From Adiantum capillus-veneris (Eukaryota > Streptophyta > Polypodiopsida > Polypodiales > Pteridaceae): a stretch of DNA of 64,000 nt. The notes beneath the pieces were generated by a model. It was not told where the DNA came from and made no database searches. It saw only the letters and a list, made by a program, of their open reading frames with translations. Shown here piece after piece: positions 41,000 through 53,600 of the stretch (positions within the stretch are counted from its first letter, which is position 1; each line of letters starts with the position of its first letter). The stretch covers positions 66,894,372 to 66,958,371 of the forward strand of contig CM043953.1 of NCBI GenBank assembly GCA_014529385.2, given 5' to 3'. The position numbers and the translations under genes are program-made.

Positions 41000-43900
41000 G
41001 GCTCCATGATATATTTGGTGGTGCTACCTTGTTGGTTCTTGGATACTAGATGGATGGGTTGCAGCTATGCTCACTAGAGGATATGGGGATATTGGTTGCA
41101 TGGTTTATTTTGCGGAAACATGAGATTCCCTTGGTTCTATCTTGGTATGTGTCAGTGCAATGCTTGACATTGACTATGTCATCCGGTGCAAGTGGTTCCT
41201 CCTACCTTTTGGGGTTCTACATTCTTGCCCTAGTCGATTCAGACCCTTATTATTCAGCTTCCTGGCTGTCTCTATCCAATAGGGAATTTGTGGTGGATCT
41301 AAAACTTTGGAAAGCTAGGGGGACCAATGCAAAATGGAATTCTTGAAGTACGTGGTTTCCCACCCCCCCCCCACTTTAAGACTCCTGCTACTCTGTTGCA
41401 TTTTCTTACCAATTCCCCTAAGCTGGCCCCCAGTCTTAGGGTAGTCCCCGTCGGGTCTAATATCTTGTCATGAACCTCCACCCCTCTCCACTTTCCACCC
41501 TTTGAGCCAAGTTCAGCTGCTTCTATCATATCTTTGATCATGACAGCCAAAACTTGATCTTATCGAGCCAAGGAAACAAAAAATTTGGTACAGCAAGCTT
41601 ATGCATGGGCCACAAGGTTCAGAATTTCGAGGCCCCACCGAGCAACAGATTCCCAATGGGCCCATTGCCATGGCTTGGAGGATTTTGTGTTGTTTTACCA
41701 TAAAAACCTTTTCACTGGTTTTAAGAACTCTTTCCAGTGACACTTAGTCATCTTGAGAAGCGGGCTAGTGAAGGCAATATAAGAAAGCATAAAGGCATTT
41801 AACACTTTTATCCGACTTGGGAATGGGAGAAGAGCATACTCCCACCTAATCATTTTTGTTTTGATTTTTTCCGACTTGGGAATGGGAGAAGAGCATACTC
41901 CAACCTACTCATTTTTGTTTTGATTTTTTCAAGCACCCACTCAAATCTTTGCTTGTGAGTACGTCCACCCCCAAGGGGGCTCCCAGATGTCTAAAGATAT
42001 TCCCTTTTGTGACAATCTCCCCCGACCAGTCAAAAGGGTCAAATGAGTCATTTTCTGATATAGTGAGATCAGCCTTGACCTCTCTATATTACAGTGGGAC
42101 CCCGAAGCTACTACGAATATTTGTACAATCTCCATTGATTTCTTGATGACCTGGGGCACACCTTCAAAAAGAGGAGAGAATCGTCTGCAAAAAGTTTTGC
42201 TAGGAGTTGGTTGTTTCCTGGAAAATCCAGGCCATGCAACTCCCCTCATTCTACACTATCTTCGAGCTTTGTGATTAAAGGATGTGATCCTATGGAGAAC
42301 ATCAGGGGGCCCAGAAGGAATCCTTGATTAATAGACCTTTTGACCTCAAAAGAGCCCAAAATTCTATTGTTGAATAGGAGCTCTGACTGGCTTCCAGCTC
42401 CCAATACACTTACCAGACGACATATATAGAGCGGCCCAAAGCCCAAAGCTTTCATGACGGCTTCTATATATGTCCATGTTATTATGTCATAAGCCTTATC
42501 CAGGTCCAACTGTAACAATACACAATCTTGCATTGTGACAGTTGCGTACTCGATTCCCACCATTGTTGCCAAGATGTTATCGTAAATGGACCTTGCTTTG
42601 ATGAACCCATGCTGATGGGGAGAGATGATATTTTTTAGTAAGGGGTCTAGTTTGATAGCTACAGCTTTAGCAATGATTTTGTAGGCCACCTACATCATCT
42701 TTATAGGGCATCAGTGTTTCAGCTGAGAACAACAGATCTATTTGGGGATGGGTTTGATAAGCCCTCTCTTAACACTTATCTCCAACGACCCTTCGACAAT
42801 GGCTTTATTGGCCAACCTTGTGATTGGGACCTTGAGATTGTCCCAATATTCTCTATAGAATTCCACCGTCATCCCATGCCAACCATGGGACTTTTCCTTG
42901 CCAAGGGCTTGCAATGCTAGTGAACATTCGTCTTTCGAAAATTCCCTTTCGAAGAAATTAGCTTCTTATTGGGGAATCTTCTTCCTAACACTCTGAATTA
43001 AGGACCCTCTGGCTTCTTCTCCACTTCTTGGAAGTGGATATTTGGCCGTCCAATGATCTGACTAAGATAGCTCAGCATCAGACCAGCCATCTCATCCTAG
43101 TTATGAATTGTTGTCCCTTTCTCATCATCAAGCGAGCGGACGTGGCCTCGGCTCTTCTTAATTTTTAAAACCCTAAAGAAATGCGCTTGATTAGAGGCCT
43201 TAGGTTGAAAGGAAGTCTCCCTGGAGAAAAGCCTTGCCTTTCTGATATCTTCTAACTGCTCATCAGCAAGGTTAGATTTGGCTTCAAGCCATCATTTGTG
43301 CTCATCCTCATAAGCAAGCCCCTTGGCTTTTTTGGAGGTAAGCGATTGTACCTCTTCTCTAAGATGCAGAAGGTGTGCCTCCCTAACTTTCTTGATTTTG
43401 GGGCCCGAGGTTTTGATTGCTTTCTAAATGCTCCAAGCAAAGAGGTCCCACGCGTTGTGTTTGTTGAGGTCGACATATTTTTTTAGCTTACCTAGTGCTT
43501 TCTTGGTTAGATTCCTGAAAAGAGGGTCTTTGAATAGGTGTGCCCCTGTTACTAACAGTTTTTTCCCACCTCTTGAGGTCTGCTCCTCACGTGTATTCTT
43601 CTTAAAATGTATGTACAGATGTATGTGATCCGAAAGGCTTTTTGTTGGGACTACCTTCATCTCCATCAACGACGGTATCGAGTGAGCTTGGTGTGAGCAA
43701 TAGCATCTGTCTAGCCTGGAGGTAGTGCGGGCATATTGGAGGCTTGTGAAGGTGAACCCAGGTGTGCTGTTCCATGTCCGATTTCCCATAAGTCGATCAT
43801 CACCCATTTTTTGCACAACCTTTGCCATTTAGACCTTTTCGAGCTAGCCAGCATACTAGAGGATCCTGTTCTATCCTTGCTCTTTTCTACCATATTGAAG

Positions 43901-44160
43901 TCACCAACCAACAACCACTCACCTTCAATAGGAGTATCTCTAAGATGCATCCATAGTTTAGCATTTTCTTTTGCATTGCAAGGTCCGTACACATTCACAA
44001 TGGTGAAGGCATGCCCTTCCCATCTGATTCTAATCCCCAGGGTTCTGTCGGATGGGTGGTTTAGAATGAACTTCGGCTCCAATTCTTTGTCCACAATGAT
44101 GAGGACGCCACTGAAACCATTACTTCCTTCTCCAGAGAAATATTAGTTTCTTTCCTAGCA
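41000..44160 (-). pseudogene. LINE ORF2: endonuclease and reverse transcriptase
   Basis: The endonuclease lies at 44094-43430: IRWEGHAFTIVNVYGP, EWLLVGDFNMVE, and in a second frame RLDRCYCSHQ and SLSDHIHLYIHF, the SDH motif being catalytic. The RT lies at 42690-41940: YKIIAKAVAIKLDPLLKNIIS, HQHGFIKARSIYDNIL, LLQLDLDKAYD and, in another frame, AKLFADDSLLFL, the FADD catalytic box. The region around 41930-41810 contains a 61-bp tandem duplication, and the end (41740-41300) is badly decayed. In life this protein nicks DNA and copies its own RNA onto the nick. Many stops and shifts make this copy dead. Confidence 0.8.
41811..41931. repeat. 61-bp tandem duplication in LINE ORF2
   Basis: The segment starting tccgacttgggaatggga and ending ttttgttttgatttttt occurs twice in direct succession with two differences (cccacctaatc / ccaacctactc). 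Confidence 0.9.
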
Positions 44161-44328
44161 CCTATTTTCTCTTGCTATGGGCATCTAAGTGGTGTTCCTG
44201 TATGGCGCAGCAATTGACTGCCTTCTCCTTGTTTATTTCCTCCCAGAATAGGGTACTCTTCTTACGAGTTTTCAACCCCTTTGCGTTCCAAGATTGGATA
44301 GTGAGAGACTCCATCATTGATGAAGGGT

Positions 44329-46902
44329 TCATTGGGAAAGAGGAACGAATTCTTCAGCGTCCAAATCATCCCCCCCCCCCCCACCCCCCTCCTTGGTGTC
44401 AGGAGAATCCGGGGGTTCGAGGTCTGGGGATTTCTTTTCCTGTAGTGCCGCAAATGGATTGTGCAGTGGGACAGTGAACCCCCCTCCTTTCAATGGGGTG
44501 GAGGACACACTAGAACCTTTTACCTCAAGTGTTCTCACAACTTGAAGTACTTTGGAGTCTCTTGCCACTGCCTTCACCCTTTTGGCTCTTTTTAGACCAG
44601 GGACTTGAAGAGCCGTCCCCGTTGTCACTGTCATAAATTTTGGGGTAGCAGCGGGAATAATGATCTTATTATTATTGCATGCACCTTCGAAAATTTGGTG
44701 TATAGGAATTGATTCCTCCACAGTCTTTTCCTGCATTTTTACATCGATTATACCTTTTTTATCCTTCTCTGCATTTGCTCCTTCGTTACTACCTCCTTGA
44801 TTCTCCAGCCCTTCCATCTGGGTTTCCATTTCACTGGTGGCCTGTGCTGCCGGAGCTGCAGTACCATTAGACTTCAAGGGGAAATCCTTGGTGAAGTGTC
44901 CAAAGTTGTTGCATTCAAAACATGCTCCAAAATATGTTCCAAAGTTCAGTGGAATAGTAACAAGCCCAGCTCTGACATTGATTACCATGCTCTTAGGTGG
45001 TGTTTTAGACACATCCCAGCCTATACAAACCTTGTTTGAGGTTCTACCAAACCCTGTTTGAGGTTCTACCAAACCCTCTCTTGCTAGGTATAAATAAGGG
45101 AGTGCTCAGTTGACTAGCGAGCATCTTTAGATTATCCCACAACCAGCTATGCAGTCCCACAACTCAACCCAGACCGGATGAAACCATTGTAGAGATTCAG
45201 CTAAGTCAAGCACTGGCTCCCAAAGCACCACACACACCATAGTCCTATTAAATACTAGGGGCCCTTTGTCGAATATCTTTTCCACATCGGAGGCCTCTTT
45301 GAATCTCACTAAACAAAATCCTTTAGCTAGGTAAAAATTATTTTCAAATGCTCCTCCATGACCAAGAATCTGAGGACCCTAAAGCCATTGAATCATCTCA
45401 AACGTGTTCGGGATTCTTCCACTGAACCCAAAAACCAGTGTTAGCTGAGCTTGCCTGGCTAACTGTTTTTTGATAAGTGTTGGTGGAATGGCTATAGTAA
45501 TAGCCTCGGCAACCTCCACCTGTTGTGGCAAAGACTTTCTTAAAGCAGAAAAGGCGCGATCTACCCCCGGGGGATTCACCATGGAAAACTTAATGCACCA
45601 CGTAAGTGCAGGGGAGGGGGATTTTTTTACAAGCTACATAAGCGTATAAGTTGGGGGTAGGCCCCCAATAATTTATCTCCCAAGATGAAAAATAAGGGAG
45701 GGGGTATCATATTTAGGGGGCGGGGGGAGGGGAGGGGGGGAAGTGAAAAAGGGAAAAATGAGAGGAAGTTTTTGTGTTTCAAAATTAGAGTTTTCCCTCA
45801 AACTTGTGAGTCAATAGTAACTACAAAGATACATGCAAGAACTAACACTTCTTTGTATCAAATGCTTGTTTTGTGATTATAGTTCATTTATTCAGGGATG
45901 GAAGCTATAAAGAGTTTGTATAGATGAAAATTTACATGGAGAACCTAACACAACTTTATAACCATGTTCTTTGAGTAATTTAGATGGGTCATAATTGGAC
46001 GAGTAGCTAGAGTGTAAGCTCAACGTGCACATAGTTTGAAAGTCAAACTAAGACACATTGAGAGTACATCTAGTTATCAACAAAAGTGGTTAGTTAGTAC
46101 GTTGTCAATCACTATGCTACACACTCTTTGACTAGTTTTACTCATTTAGACCATGTGAGACCTAAATTTTATATGTAAGATAGGGGTATGATATTTTTTT
46201 GCATTGGTTTTCGTGTAAGCGTAGAAAGGGGGGTCATATTCCCTAATATGAGTCGTATATAGGGGTTTTATCAAAGTTTTCCGCTCGCAGGTGGCGTCTC
46301 ATTTGTATATAGAGTGAATCCCCCGGGGATATGCCAACCCATCTTCAACCAGCCCACTGTGATCTGTTTGGGAGCATGTTCTTTTGTTGTTGTTAGGGCC
46401 GGCCTCAATCATTTTGTTGACTTCCATGAGCTCTTGCTGAAGTCTAGCTCTTGTATTCTGCAATTTTCTCATATCCCCTTCACCCGATCCCCTTCGCCCG
46501 ACATTACTTCTGATGAGCCTTTTTCAGAATCCTTATAGTTATGCCCCTTTAGTATGCTAGCAAACAAGATGCCTGGCCTGTGATTTGCAGATGCATTTGA
46601 CGCTTTATTCACGTTCGTACAGATGGGACCCTGTCTTTGAGGGTTTTTACCTCAAATTTGAACCCTTGAGCTGAGGACATTTTCTCCCTTGTCTCCTCCA
46701 AGAGAACTTTTTCGATCGAGACAGTTTTGTCCATTTTCGTGGGTGAAGCTTTTGGCGAATTGGGGCTCGACATTGTCACATCATTGAGCGGTCTCAAGGC
46801 CGAGCCGTCGCCTTGATCCATCGGCACAGCTAGCTCCATTTCGGGTATTTTACCCGCCGCTAGTATCCTTGAAAATTGGACAATATCGGGTTCCACTATC
46901 AA
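44329..46902 (-). pseudogene. LINE ORF1 (DUF4283-like, zinc knuckle)
   Basis: The ATG at 46902 opens MIVEPDIVQFSRILAAGKIP, 97 codons before a stop. After the TIR element at 45566-46327 the coding sequence resumes with LTLVFGFSGRIPNTFEMIQWL. It then reads MRFKEASDVEKIFDKGPLVF (45309-45127), the DUF4283 pattern RF...EDVEKVL..GP, and continues VCIGWDVSKTPPKSMV. A zinc knuckle CFECNNFGHFTKDFP follows, whose last Cys is replaced by Phe. The acidic C-terminus runs to 44329. ORF1 proteins bind LINE RNA. Stops occur between all blocks. Confidence 0.75.
45566..46327. mobile_element. Non-autonomous TIR element (hAT-like), copy 2
   Basis: 762 bp with the same 14-bp inverted ends CCCGGGGGATTCAC as copy 1, and similar to it along the whole length in the same orientation. 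The flanks GATCTACC (45558-45565) and GATATGCC (46328-46335) agree at 6 of 8 positions, a decayed 8-bp target duplication. It is inserted in LINE ORF1. No coding capacity. Confidence 0.88.
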
Positions 46903-46950
46903 GTGACTTGGTTAACCACAAGACCCTAGGAGCAACAAGGCTTTAAAGCT

Positions 46951-47439
46951 CTTAAACCAAAAGCAAGGCCTTCGCGGAAGGGAAGTTGCCGAGCGACAAA
47001 TCTTGGCGGACAACACGTGTCTTTGAATCTACCGTGAAATAGATTTTTCCATAACATTCCTCCCTATGGACTATTAGTTGCAGCAATATGTATCTCTCGT
47101 TGTACTTGTCATCCATGGCTCATCGTTGAGCATGGAAGTGCATGGAATTCTTTTTGCTAATATGCTAATATATACTCCACTCATATTTGTGAGTTTGGCA
47201 AAAGAAAAAAAAAGAACATACCAATTTACTTAGCATAAGGACTCAAATTTGAATCTGTTACATATTTACACTAAGCTTGCCCTAATTTTTGTGTTTGTGG
47301 ACCAAACCTCTCCTCGTAGACATCAACAAAATGCCAAACGAGTTACATTCAAAACAGCATTATAGCCACAGCAAGAGTGGGATCTCAGATGGGTAACATT
47401 CGTGAAAGTTGCTCACTAATAGGGGAGGGTATGATATGA
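46951..47439. other. Intergenic stretch, nothing recognised
   Basis: No frame with a domain was found. It may contain the 5' leader of the minus-strand LINE at its left and 5' sequence of the plus-strand LINE fragment at its right. Confidence 0.4.
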
Positions 47440-47775
47440 ATGACCCAGATGAAATGGTCCAATTAATGCTTGATCAATTACGACAAATCATAGGCTAGCC
47501 TAAGTCCCACTCAGTGGAGGTTGATGAAGCCAGATCTTCTTTTCTTGAAGGTGTTCTAAATCATTTTCCCTCTCAAATTCCACCTTTTTGGATAGGGGGT
47601 TTAGAGAGGAGGAATGCTCTCTTGCGTTACAAGCTCTAGGTAGAAAAAGTCCCTAGGGTGGGACGGTATGACTACCATGTTTTTCAAAGAATTATGGGAC
47701 GATCTTAGGTCCTTCATCACGAGATTGGCTAACCAAGCCCTGATCGACAATGTGAATAAAACATTCACCACACTT
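47440..47775 (+). pseudogene. LINE RT fragment on the plus strand
   Basis: Across two frames the N-terminal RT region of an L1-type LINE is readable: EEECSLALQALGRKKSLGWDG (family pattern EE...AL..L...K+PG.DG), then FFKELWDDLRSFITRLANQALIDNVNKTF (FF...W..........N.TF). Similarity stops where the truncated LTR begins, at about 47771. It is in opposite orientation to the large LINE to the left and is a separate copy. Confidence 0.65.
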
Positions 47776-49116
47776 TTGACACTTTTCAATGCATGGGAAT
47801 AAAACCAATAATGTAAATATTGTGATATGTGCTAAAGCAGCTACTATAGTTTCTTAGTTTCTTTCATGTACATACCTATCTGGGCAACGTGGCCTTGGAT
47901 GTGGCACCCTTGAGTGTTTTCTTCATGGATAACATGCTTTATTTTGTTTAATAATGTACATATTTTAAGTGGTTTATGGTGGCACACTTTTCTAGCTTAC
48001 AAAGATTGATGTGGGCAAAAGTAGCTGAAATAGCAGCTAATGGGTGTTGTCGTAAAATTGCATGGAAAGTGACCCAACGTTGAAAAGTAGTGAAAACTCT
48101 ATATGATTTTTATGTTTGTGAGAGTAATCCTATAAATTTAGGAATTTCCTTGATTGTGTTTGGAATTTTTTGCATTTAAAAAGGTATTTTTAAAGTTAAA
48201 AATGAGCTAAAAATGACCTAGTTTTGGTCAAAAATGGACTATAGGTCCAAAAATTGACACATCATCACTTTTTGCCATGGGTAAGAGAGATAAAATTTTC
48301 CCCTTCTATGTATGTCACTTCATGGCTGCTTTATGAGTGTGTAGTGCAACTCCGCCTCTCTGCTATCTCGTATTTGAGCTTGTGAGGGAGTGGATTAGGG
48401 TTTCCCTTCATCAAAATGGTGTGTGGGCCTCAATATGAAAGCTCTTTAATCTATAAATAATCAAAATATGGTTTATGTGGAGGTGAAAGCTCGTGATTTT
48501 ATTTCAACAATTTGAAATTACGAACATGTAATTAGGGGCGAGGCTACAAGATTCCATGAAAGAGGTTGGGGTTTTGAATGGGACTTATGATTCTATGAGA
48601 CTCGAGGTTTCATCGAGTGTTTTTAATTTCTCTTTTTATATAAAATTGATCATGAATTGATGATCAAAACAAGCAAATTCCAAGCACAATAGGAAAGAGG
48701 GTTTGTGACTTTTCTATCGTGAACGCTCTTAGAATTTAATCCATCTCTAGGAAGAGGGTTTCTCAGAGGGAGTCACTTAATAATTATGTGACTAACACGT
48801 GAGTACAGTAGAAGGGGCTATTAAATTCATTTTTTCTCACAGTTTCACGTACACAAGGATACTGTAAAAGGAAATTAGAAAAAAAAATTGAGAGATTGAA
48901 TAGAAAAAGGATGTATTTTGTTTTACAAAAATTCACAAATAATAATTTTTATAAAATAGTCTTTGAATGCACATGATATACCCAACTTATACATAGTGAC
49001 CTCCCGGTGGAGGATTTGAAGCTTCCGTAAACACTTTTTCACAAAGTGTTTATGATTCCGATCACAAACTCACAGTCAAAGGTTTTGCATCTTGCGAGAT
49101 TGCACACTTTTCGACA
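47771..49116 (+). repeat. 5' LTR, truncated at its start
   Basis: Similarity with the 3' LTR begins at cacttttgacactt and runs to the shared end cacacttttcgaca. About 50 bases at its 5' end are missing. Confidence 0.75.
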
Positions 49117-50760
49117 TGCTGCTAGGGTGAGGGTTCAAAAACTTGGTTTCAAAGGTTTCAATACAAATAATAAAATTTATGGATCAATAAGAGCAATATG
49201 GTATGTCTTTTCATCAAGGTACAAAGAAAATGTTTTAAGCATTTACTATGCTTATGCAACAAAAATTAGATGCAGAAAGAAGGGAGGTATCAGCAACCAA
49301 TGCCCTTCTAGATATTGTAAACAAAATGGAACAAATTGAAGGTAAAGATATCACAAAGTATCTTTGTGGTTATGTGAAGGAGATGGAGTACAATGGGTAC
49401 CAGAGGTGGATATGATTTGCAGTTTTGAGCTTGTTGTGGTCCTTGAGACTAGAGACCATGTAAGGGGAATCAAGGAGGAGCATGGAACAATTCAAATTAT
49501 CCCTAAATGAGGACTACTTCATGGATGACTCTCAAAGGGTTACAAATAGAACTATCTTGAAATGGGTTGCAAAGCCAAAAGAAAGATTTTGTATCTCATT
49601 GAATTGTTGAGGGAGTTTGAGCAACACTATGCTCAACTGTCACAAATAGGGCAAGCTACTTTGGATAGTGGAAAGAATGAATTGTTTCTTCAAGCTGAAA
49701 GTCTTGAACTCCAAGAAAATCTAGAGCTACTTCTTGAAGAAAAGAATGTAGTAGCAGTGTATGAAGGCTAAGCAAAAAGAGGCTGAGGATGTAGTCTCAC
49801 TGGTTACTTAGAGGCAACATTGTAGAGACAAGATGGTGGTGAATGTTGCTACTCCTACCTCTAGCATGTTAGATATTTTGACAAAGTCTTAGATTGTGAG
49901 ATCAAAAGGTGCTAACTCTATGCTTGATAATATTGTTAAGGGCAAGCAAGAAATGAATTGAGAGCTGATGAGTCATGAAGAGCAAGGGAAACCTTTTGGA
50001 TAGAAATCCTAAATCAAAGTGGGATTTATGAACAGATGCATATGGTGTGATAGCACAAACCATGGAAGAAGGGATGGTGATAGATTCAATGATGTGTTGA
50101 AAAGAGATTTTGTGTTTTTTAATGATGAGAAGATCCATCTGCGGGAGGCAGGTATGCCATTAGGAACTAACTTTGGAAATGGGGAGATGTGGAAGTTAGT
50201 GGAGGATATAGAAACCAATCATGCCATCTCTATAGTGGAGGCTACTACCTATGGGGCCAAGATAGAGCTAATTTGAAAGAAAGAGTCAAAGCCTACTCAT
50301 AATGTTCTTGAAGAGTTTGATAGGTTGTGGTCGTATGTAGTGGCATCAACCAAAAAAAAGGAAAGGTAACTAGATAGGTGTTACACAATCTTGGTGATTG
50401 CATACTCCATACAATAGGTTGGGATGATCCTATGGACACTTTATCAGTGCATGCCTACCTTGAAAAATTCCACAAAAAAATGAAGCAATTATGGAAGAGA
50501 AGCATAGATGCAAGAATAAGGATGCAGGTCCCTCTACTTCAAAGAGGGTTGTAAGAGCTAAAGGTAGGAAGGATCTTGGACATTCTCATGAGGCTTCATC
50601 ATAGGTACCTCCTCCTCTCTTGAGGTTCCTGTAAAGAAAGCATCTACAAAAAATAAGAAAGAGCAAGGAAAAACAAAAGCAAAAGGCCCTAAAAAAGACT
50701 ATGTCAATGTGACATTGAAGCTACCACAAACTTTAAGCAGGTATTGGAGAAAACTATTTT
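49117..50760 (+). pseudogene. Gypsy gag (degraded)
   Basis: Readable pieces in several frames are DYFMDDSQRVTNRTILKWVAK, then LIELLREFEQHYAQLSQIGQA with LELQENLELLLEEKN (49562-49771), and CIWCDSTNHGRRDGDRFNDVLKRD (50019-50276), a partly lost zinc knuckle. The order fits a gag domain followed by a nucleic-acid-binding finger. Stops between all pieces make it a pseudogene. Confidence 0.55.
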
Positions 50761-52230
50761 GAATAGTAAAGTTGAGTTTACCTGGGGTGAAGTTCTTGGC
50801 ATTGCTAAGCGTGCGTTTTGTGAAGAATTTATAGATATCATAAAAAGAATCTAACTAAGTCTATTCCTTCACATTCTCAAGGTGAAGGAGAGTCGTTAAA
50901 GGCACAAGAGATACATGTACAAGAGAGTGAATGTGATGACAATGTGGTAGGGTGCCACCAGTCTTTTGGAAGATATATGCATGCTATATTTGTGAATGAT
51001 GAGGATAATGTTGAATCCTCCCATTAAGGGCCACTCTCTAAAACTCATTGTGCAAGAGCTACAATTTTGGTCAAGGTGGGTTAACTTGAGGAGCCATATA
51101 TGTTGCATTGATAGATCATGGCTCCAAAATCAATCTTATGTCCCAATAGTCTTTACATGAAGGGAAAGTGTCTGATAGACACAAACCATGATTGGATGGC
51201 TAGAGATGCAAACAACTCATAAAGAAACCTATATGGGGCTTGTCCAAATGTGAAAGTGACCATTGGTAATGTGAAATATGAGCAAATATTTTTTTTGCAG
51301 GATATGTCTACATATCCTCTTATCCTGGGGTAGGCATACATCATAGTTGCGTGCATGAAAACAAAGGTCCTGGATTATGTCTATGATTATGCCTAGATAA
51401 ATAGTAGAGATGGAAAGTGAGATGTGTAGATCTTGATAGTGAGTTTGAATCATGAGAAACCGTGATAGTCTTCGTGAATATCCTCTACCAAAGGCAAACA
51501 CGGACTTCAAAGACTACATGAAGATACAAGGTTTTGTTCATGCACCATTGTAAAGTGGGATTGTAATGGTACAAGAAGAATTTCTCATTTGACCCAAACG
51601 GAGATGAAGCTTTTTCTATAGGTGCTCACAGGTTGACAAAGCATGGGTCAATATGTTTTATAAAGCTTGAAGATATGTAAATAACTACATGAGAATATGT
51701 ATATAATTTACGAAAATACATAAAGAAAACTGGTTTCATAGAGGATAGTGAATGCATTTTAGGTTTCTTTGATGAAGTTTCTCATGTAGATACTATGTTT
51801 GAGCATGCAAGATGGAATCCAAGGTGTGGTCGTATGCTCTATGGAAATGCATGAAGTGATTGAGCATTTTAGATATCAAAAGGAATTCAATGTCAATGAA
51901 GGACCAAAATTGTGGGTAGAGATTCAGTACATAATTGCGGCAAAGGAAGTGAGACTAGTGTCCTTACCTTTGCCATCAAACTACAAGAGAAATCTAGAAC
52001 AAGCTTCTTTGTAGGCAAATCTACGCGATCCAAAAAGATATGTACACAAGTTCACAATGGAATCTCTAAAAGAACGAAAGGCTGGTTGTGAGGAGTTTTT
52101 AACAAAAGAAGAGAAGAAGTGTTTTAGAGAAATGCTTTCAGGACACATGGTAAAGATTTTGATTTCTAGCAACATGTCATAGTGTGTGTCGATCTTAGTA
52201 TTTGTTACACCTATGGTGAACTTCACTATC
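50761..52230 (+). pseudogene. Gypsy protease region (degraded)
   Basis: Near 51095-51130 the protease active site reads LIDHGSKINLMS, a DHG variant of the D(S/T)G triad. Downstream are the pieces CPNVKVTIGNVKYEQIFFLQDM and TYPLILG, the closing motif of retropepsins. The rest to 52230 is linker with stops. Confidence 0.6.
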
Positions 52231-53600
52231 CCTCATGTACCCTAGAATGTGTGTCCAGTATTGATTCTAAAAGCAAATTTACCAAATTTAATAGAGTTTC
52301 TCAATGATAAGATTGGCATGGCTATTTTGAAGCCTTCTTGCATGTCATATTCAAACAAGAGGTTAACAATGCCTAAGGAGAATGGATCTTTGTGCTTCGT
52401 ACAAGACATGAAACTTGTAAACAAGGTGACCATAAAAAATGTGGGTATAGGAAAAATAATTGTTGATGAATTTAGAGAGGAGTTTACAGGATGGTCAATT
52501 TACTCATCTCTATTTAGGGTAGAATCAATTTTAACTAGATGTTGAGAGTAGAGATTTAGCAACCATGAAAACACCTTTGAGAATCGTAAGTATGTGTAAC
52601 TTCCCTCAAGGAGCAATGAATTCAATTGCACATATGATGAATGGGATGAACAAAGTTCTACATGAATTTATAGCTCAAATCACACTGCCATTTATTGATG
52701 ATGTGCCTATCAAGGAATGTTAAGAAAAATACAAAGATGAATCTATGGGATCAAGGGCGTAATGTAAGTTAATTGCACACCATGTCAAAGACTCTAAGAA
52801 GATTTTGTCAAGGTTGGAAGAAGGTATTCTTACCTTGTCAAGACAAAAACTTGTATTTGGAGTTAATGAAATTTTTATTGTGGGGCATAGGTGTGGTTCT
52901 TATGGTAGAAGGCCTTTTCCAAAAGAAATGGATGCAATAAATATGTACAATTGTCACTGAAGTTCAAATGTTTCTTAGTGCTTACATCTTCTATTTTATT
53001 TGGATTACACTGTGCACATGTGGCATATCAACTTTATAGGTTGTTGAGAAGAAATTAGAAGTTTTAATGGGAAGAAGAGTACACAAAATTAATGAGGAAG
53101 CTAAATAAGATACTTCTTTTGTCACCAACCTTGAGAAAAGTAGACTATGCATGTGAAATACATATCATTGTGACATGGGAAATTAGTCCTACATGGATAG
53201 GGTGGGCAATAGGGCAAGAGGATGTTGAATGAAAAAAGGTATCTCATGAGGTTTGGGACCAAGGTTCTAGGTTCTCGCCAAAGAGATTATGTGTAAGCTG
53301 AAAAAAGGGAATTCTGGGGAGGGGTCACAACATTGGGGTGTGACAAGGAGTACGTACTTGATAGGGGCATTAGTGTCTGTGGAGACTGATTGTTTGCCTC
53401 TTCTTGGAATGATTACAAATTTTACAACTCCTCACATTTCCATGATGTGATGGATGCACTACATAAAGTCCTTGAATCTTGAGCTCAAGAATATTGTAGG
53501 AAAGGAAAATCCAATGGTAGATATGATACCTAGCTGAGCAACCTATGAAGATGAAGAGGGGATGATTGTGGAGAGAGATGATGCAGGCACAAAGTTATAC
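52231..53600 (+). pseudogene. Gypsy reverse transcriptase and RNase H
   Basis: 52249-52545 holds the finger strand KENGSLCFVQDMKLVNKVTI. After a stop, TPLRIVRMCNFPQGAMNSIAHMM and LPFIDDVPIKEC carry the FIDD catalytic box (about 52690-52720). RNase H pieces LRKVDYACEIHIIVTWE (catalytic Asp replaced by Glu), VETDCLPLLGMI and YEDEEGM follow up to about 53560. The enzyme is dead through stops and the lost Asp. Confidence 0.75.

Larger units (their letters stand above)
41000..46950 (-). mobile_element. L1-type LINE (plant DUF4283 ORF1 type)
   Basis: Right to left it has an ORF1 with DUF4283-like and zinc-knuckle parts, then an ORF2 with endonuclease and reverse transcriptase and a decayed C-terminus. 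A 762-bp TIR element interrupts ORF1. No A-tail or target duplication was identified, so both ends are approximate. Confidence 0.8.

Noticed and set aside
40700-41346. Plus-strand frames that could be a host gene (MQFLEARHPGG..., MDGLQLCSLED...)
   Set aside because: They lie antisense to the decayed LINE end, do not connect, and match no family I recognise.
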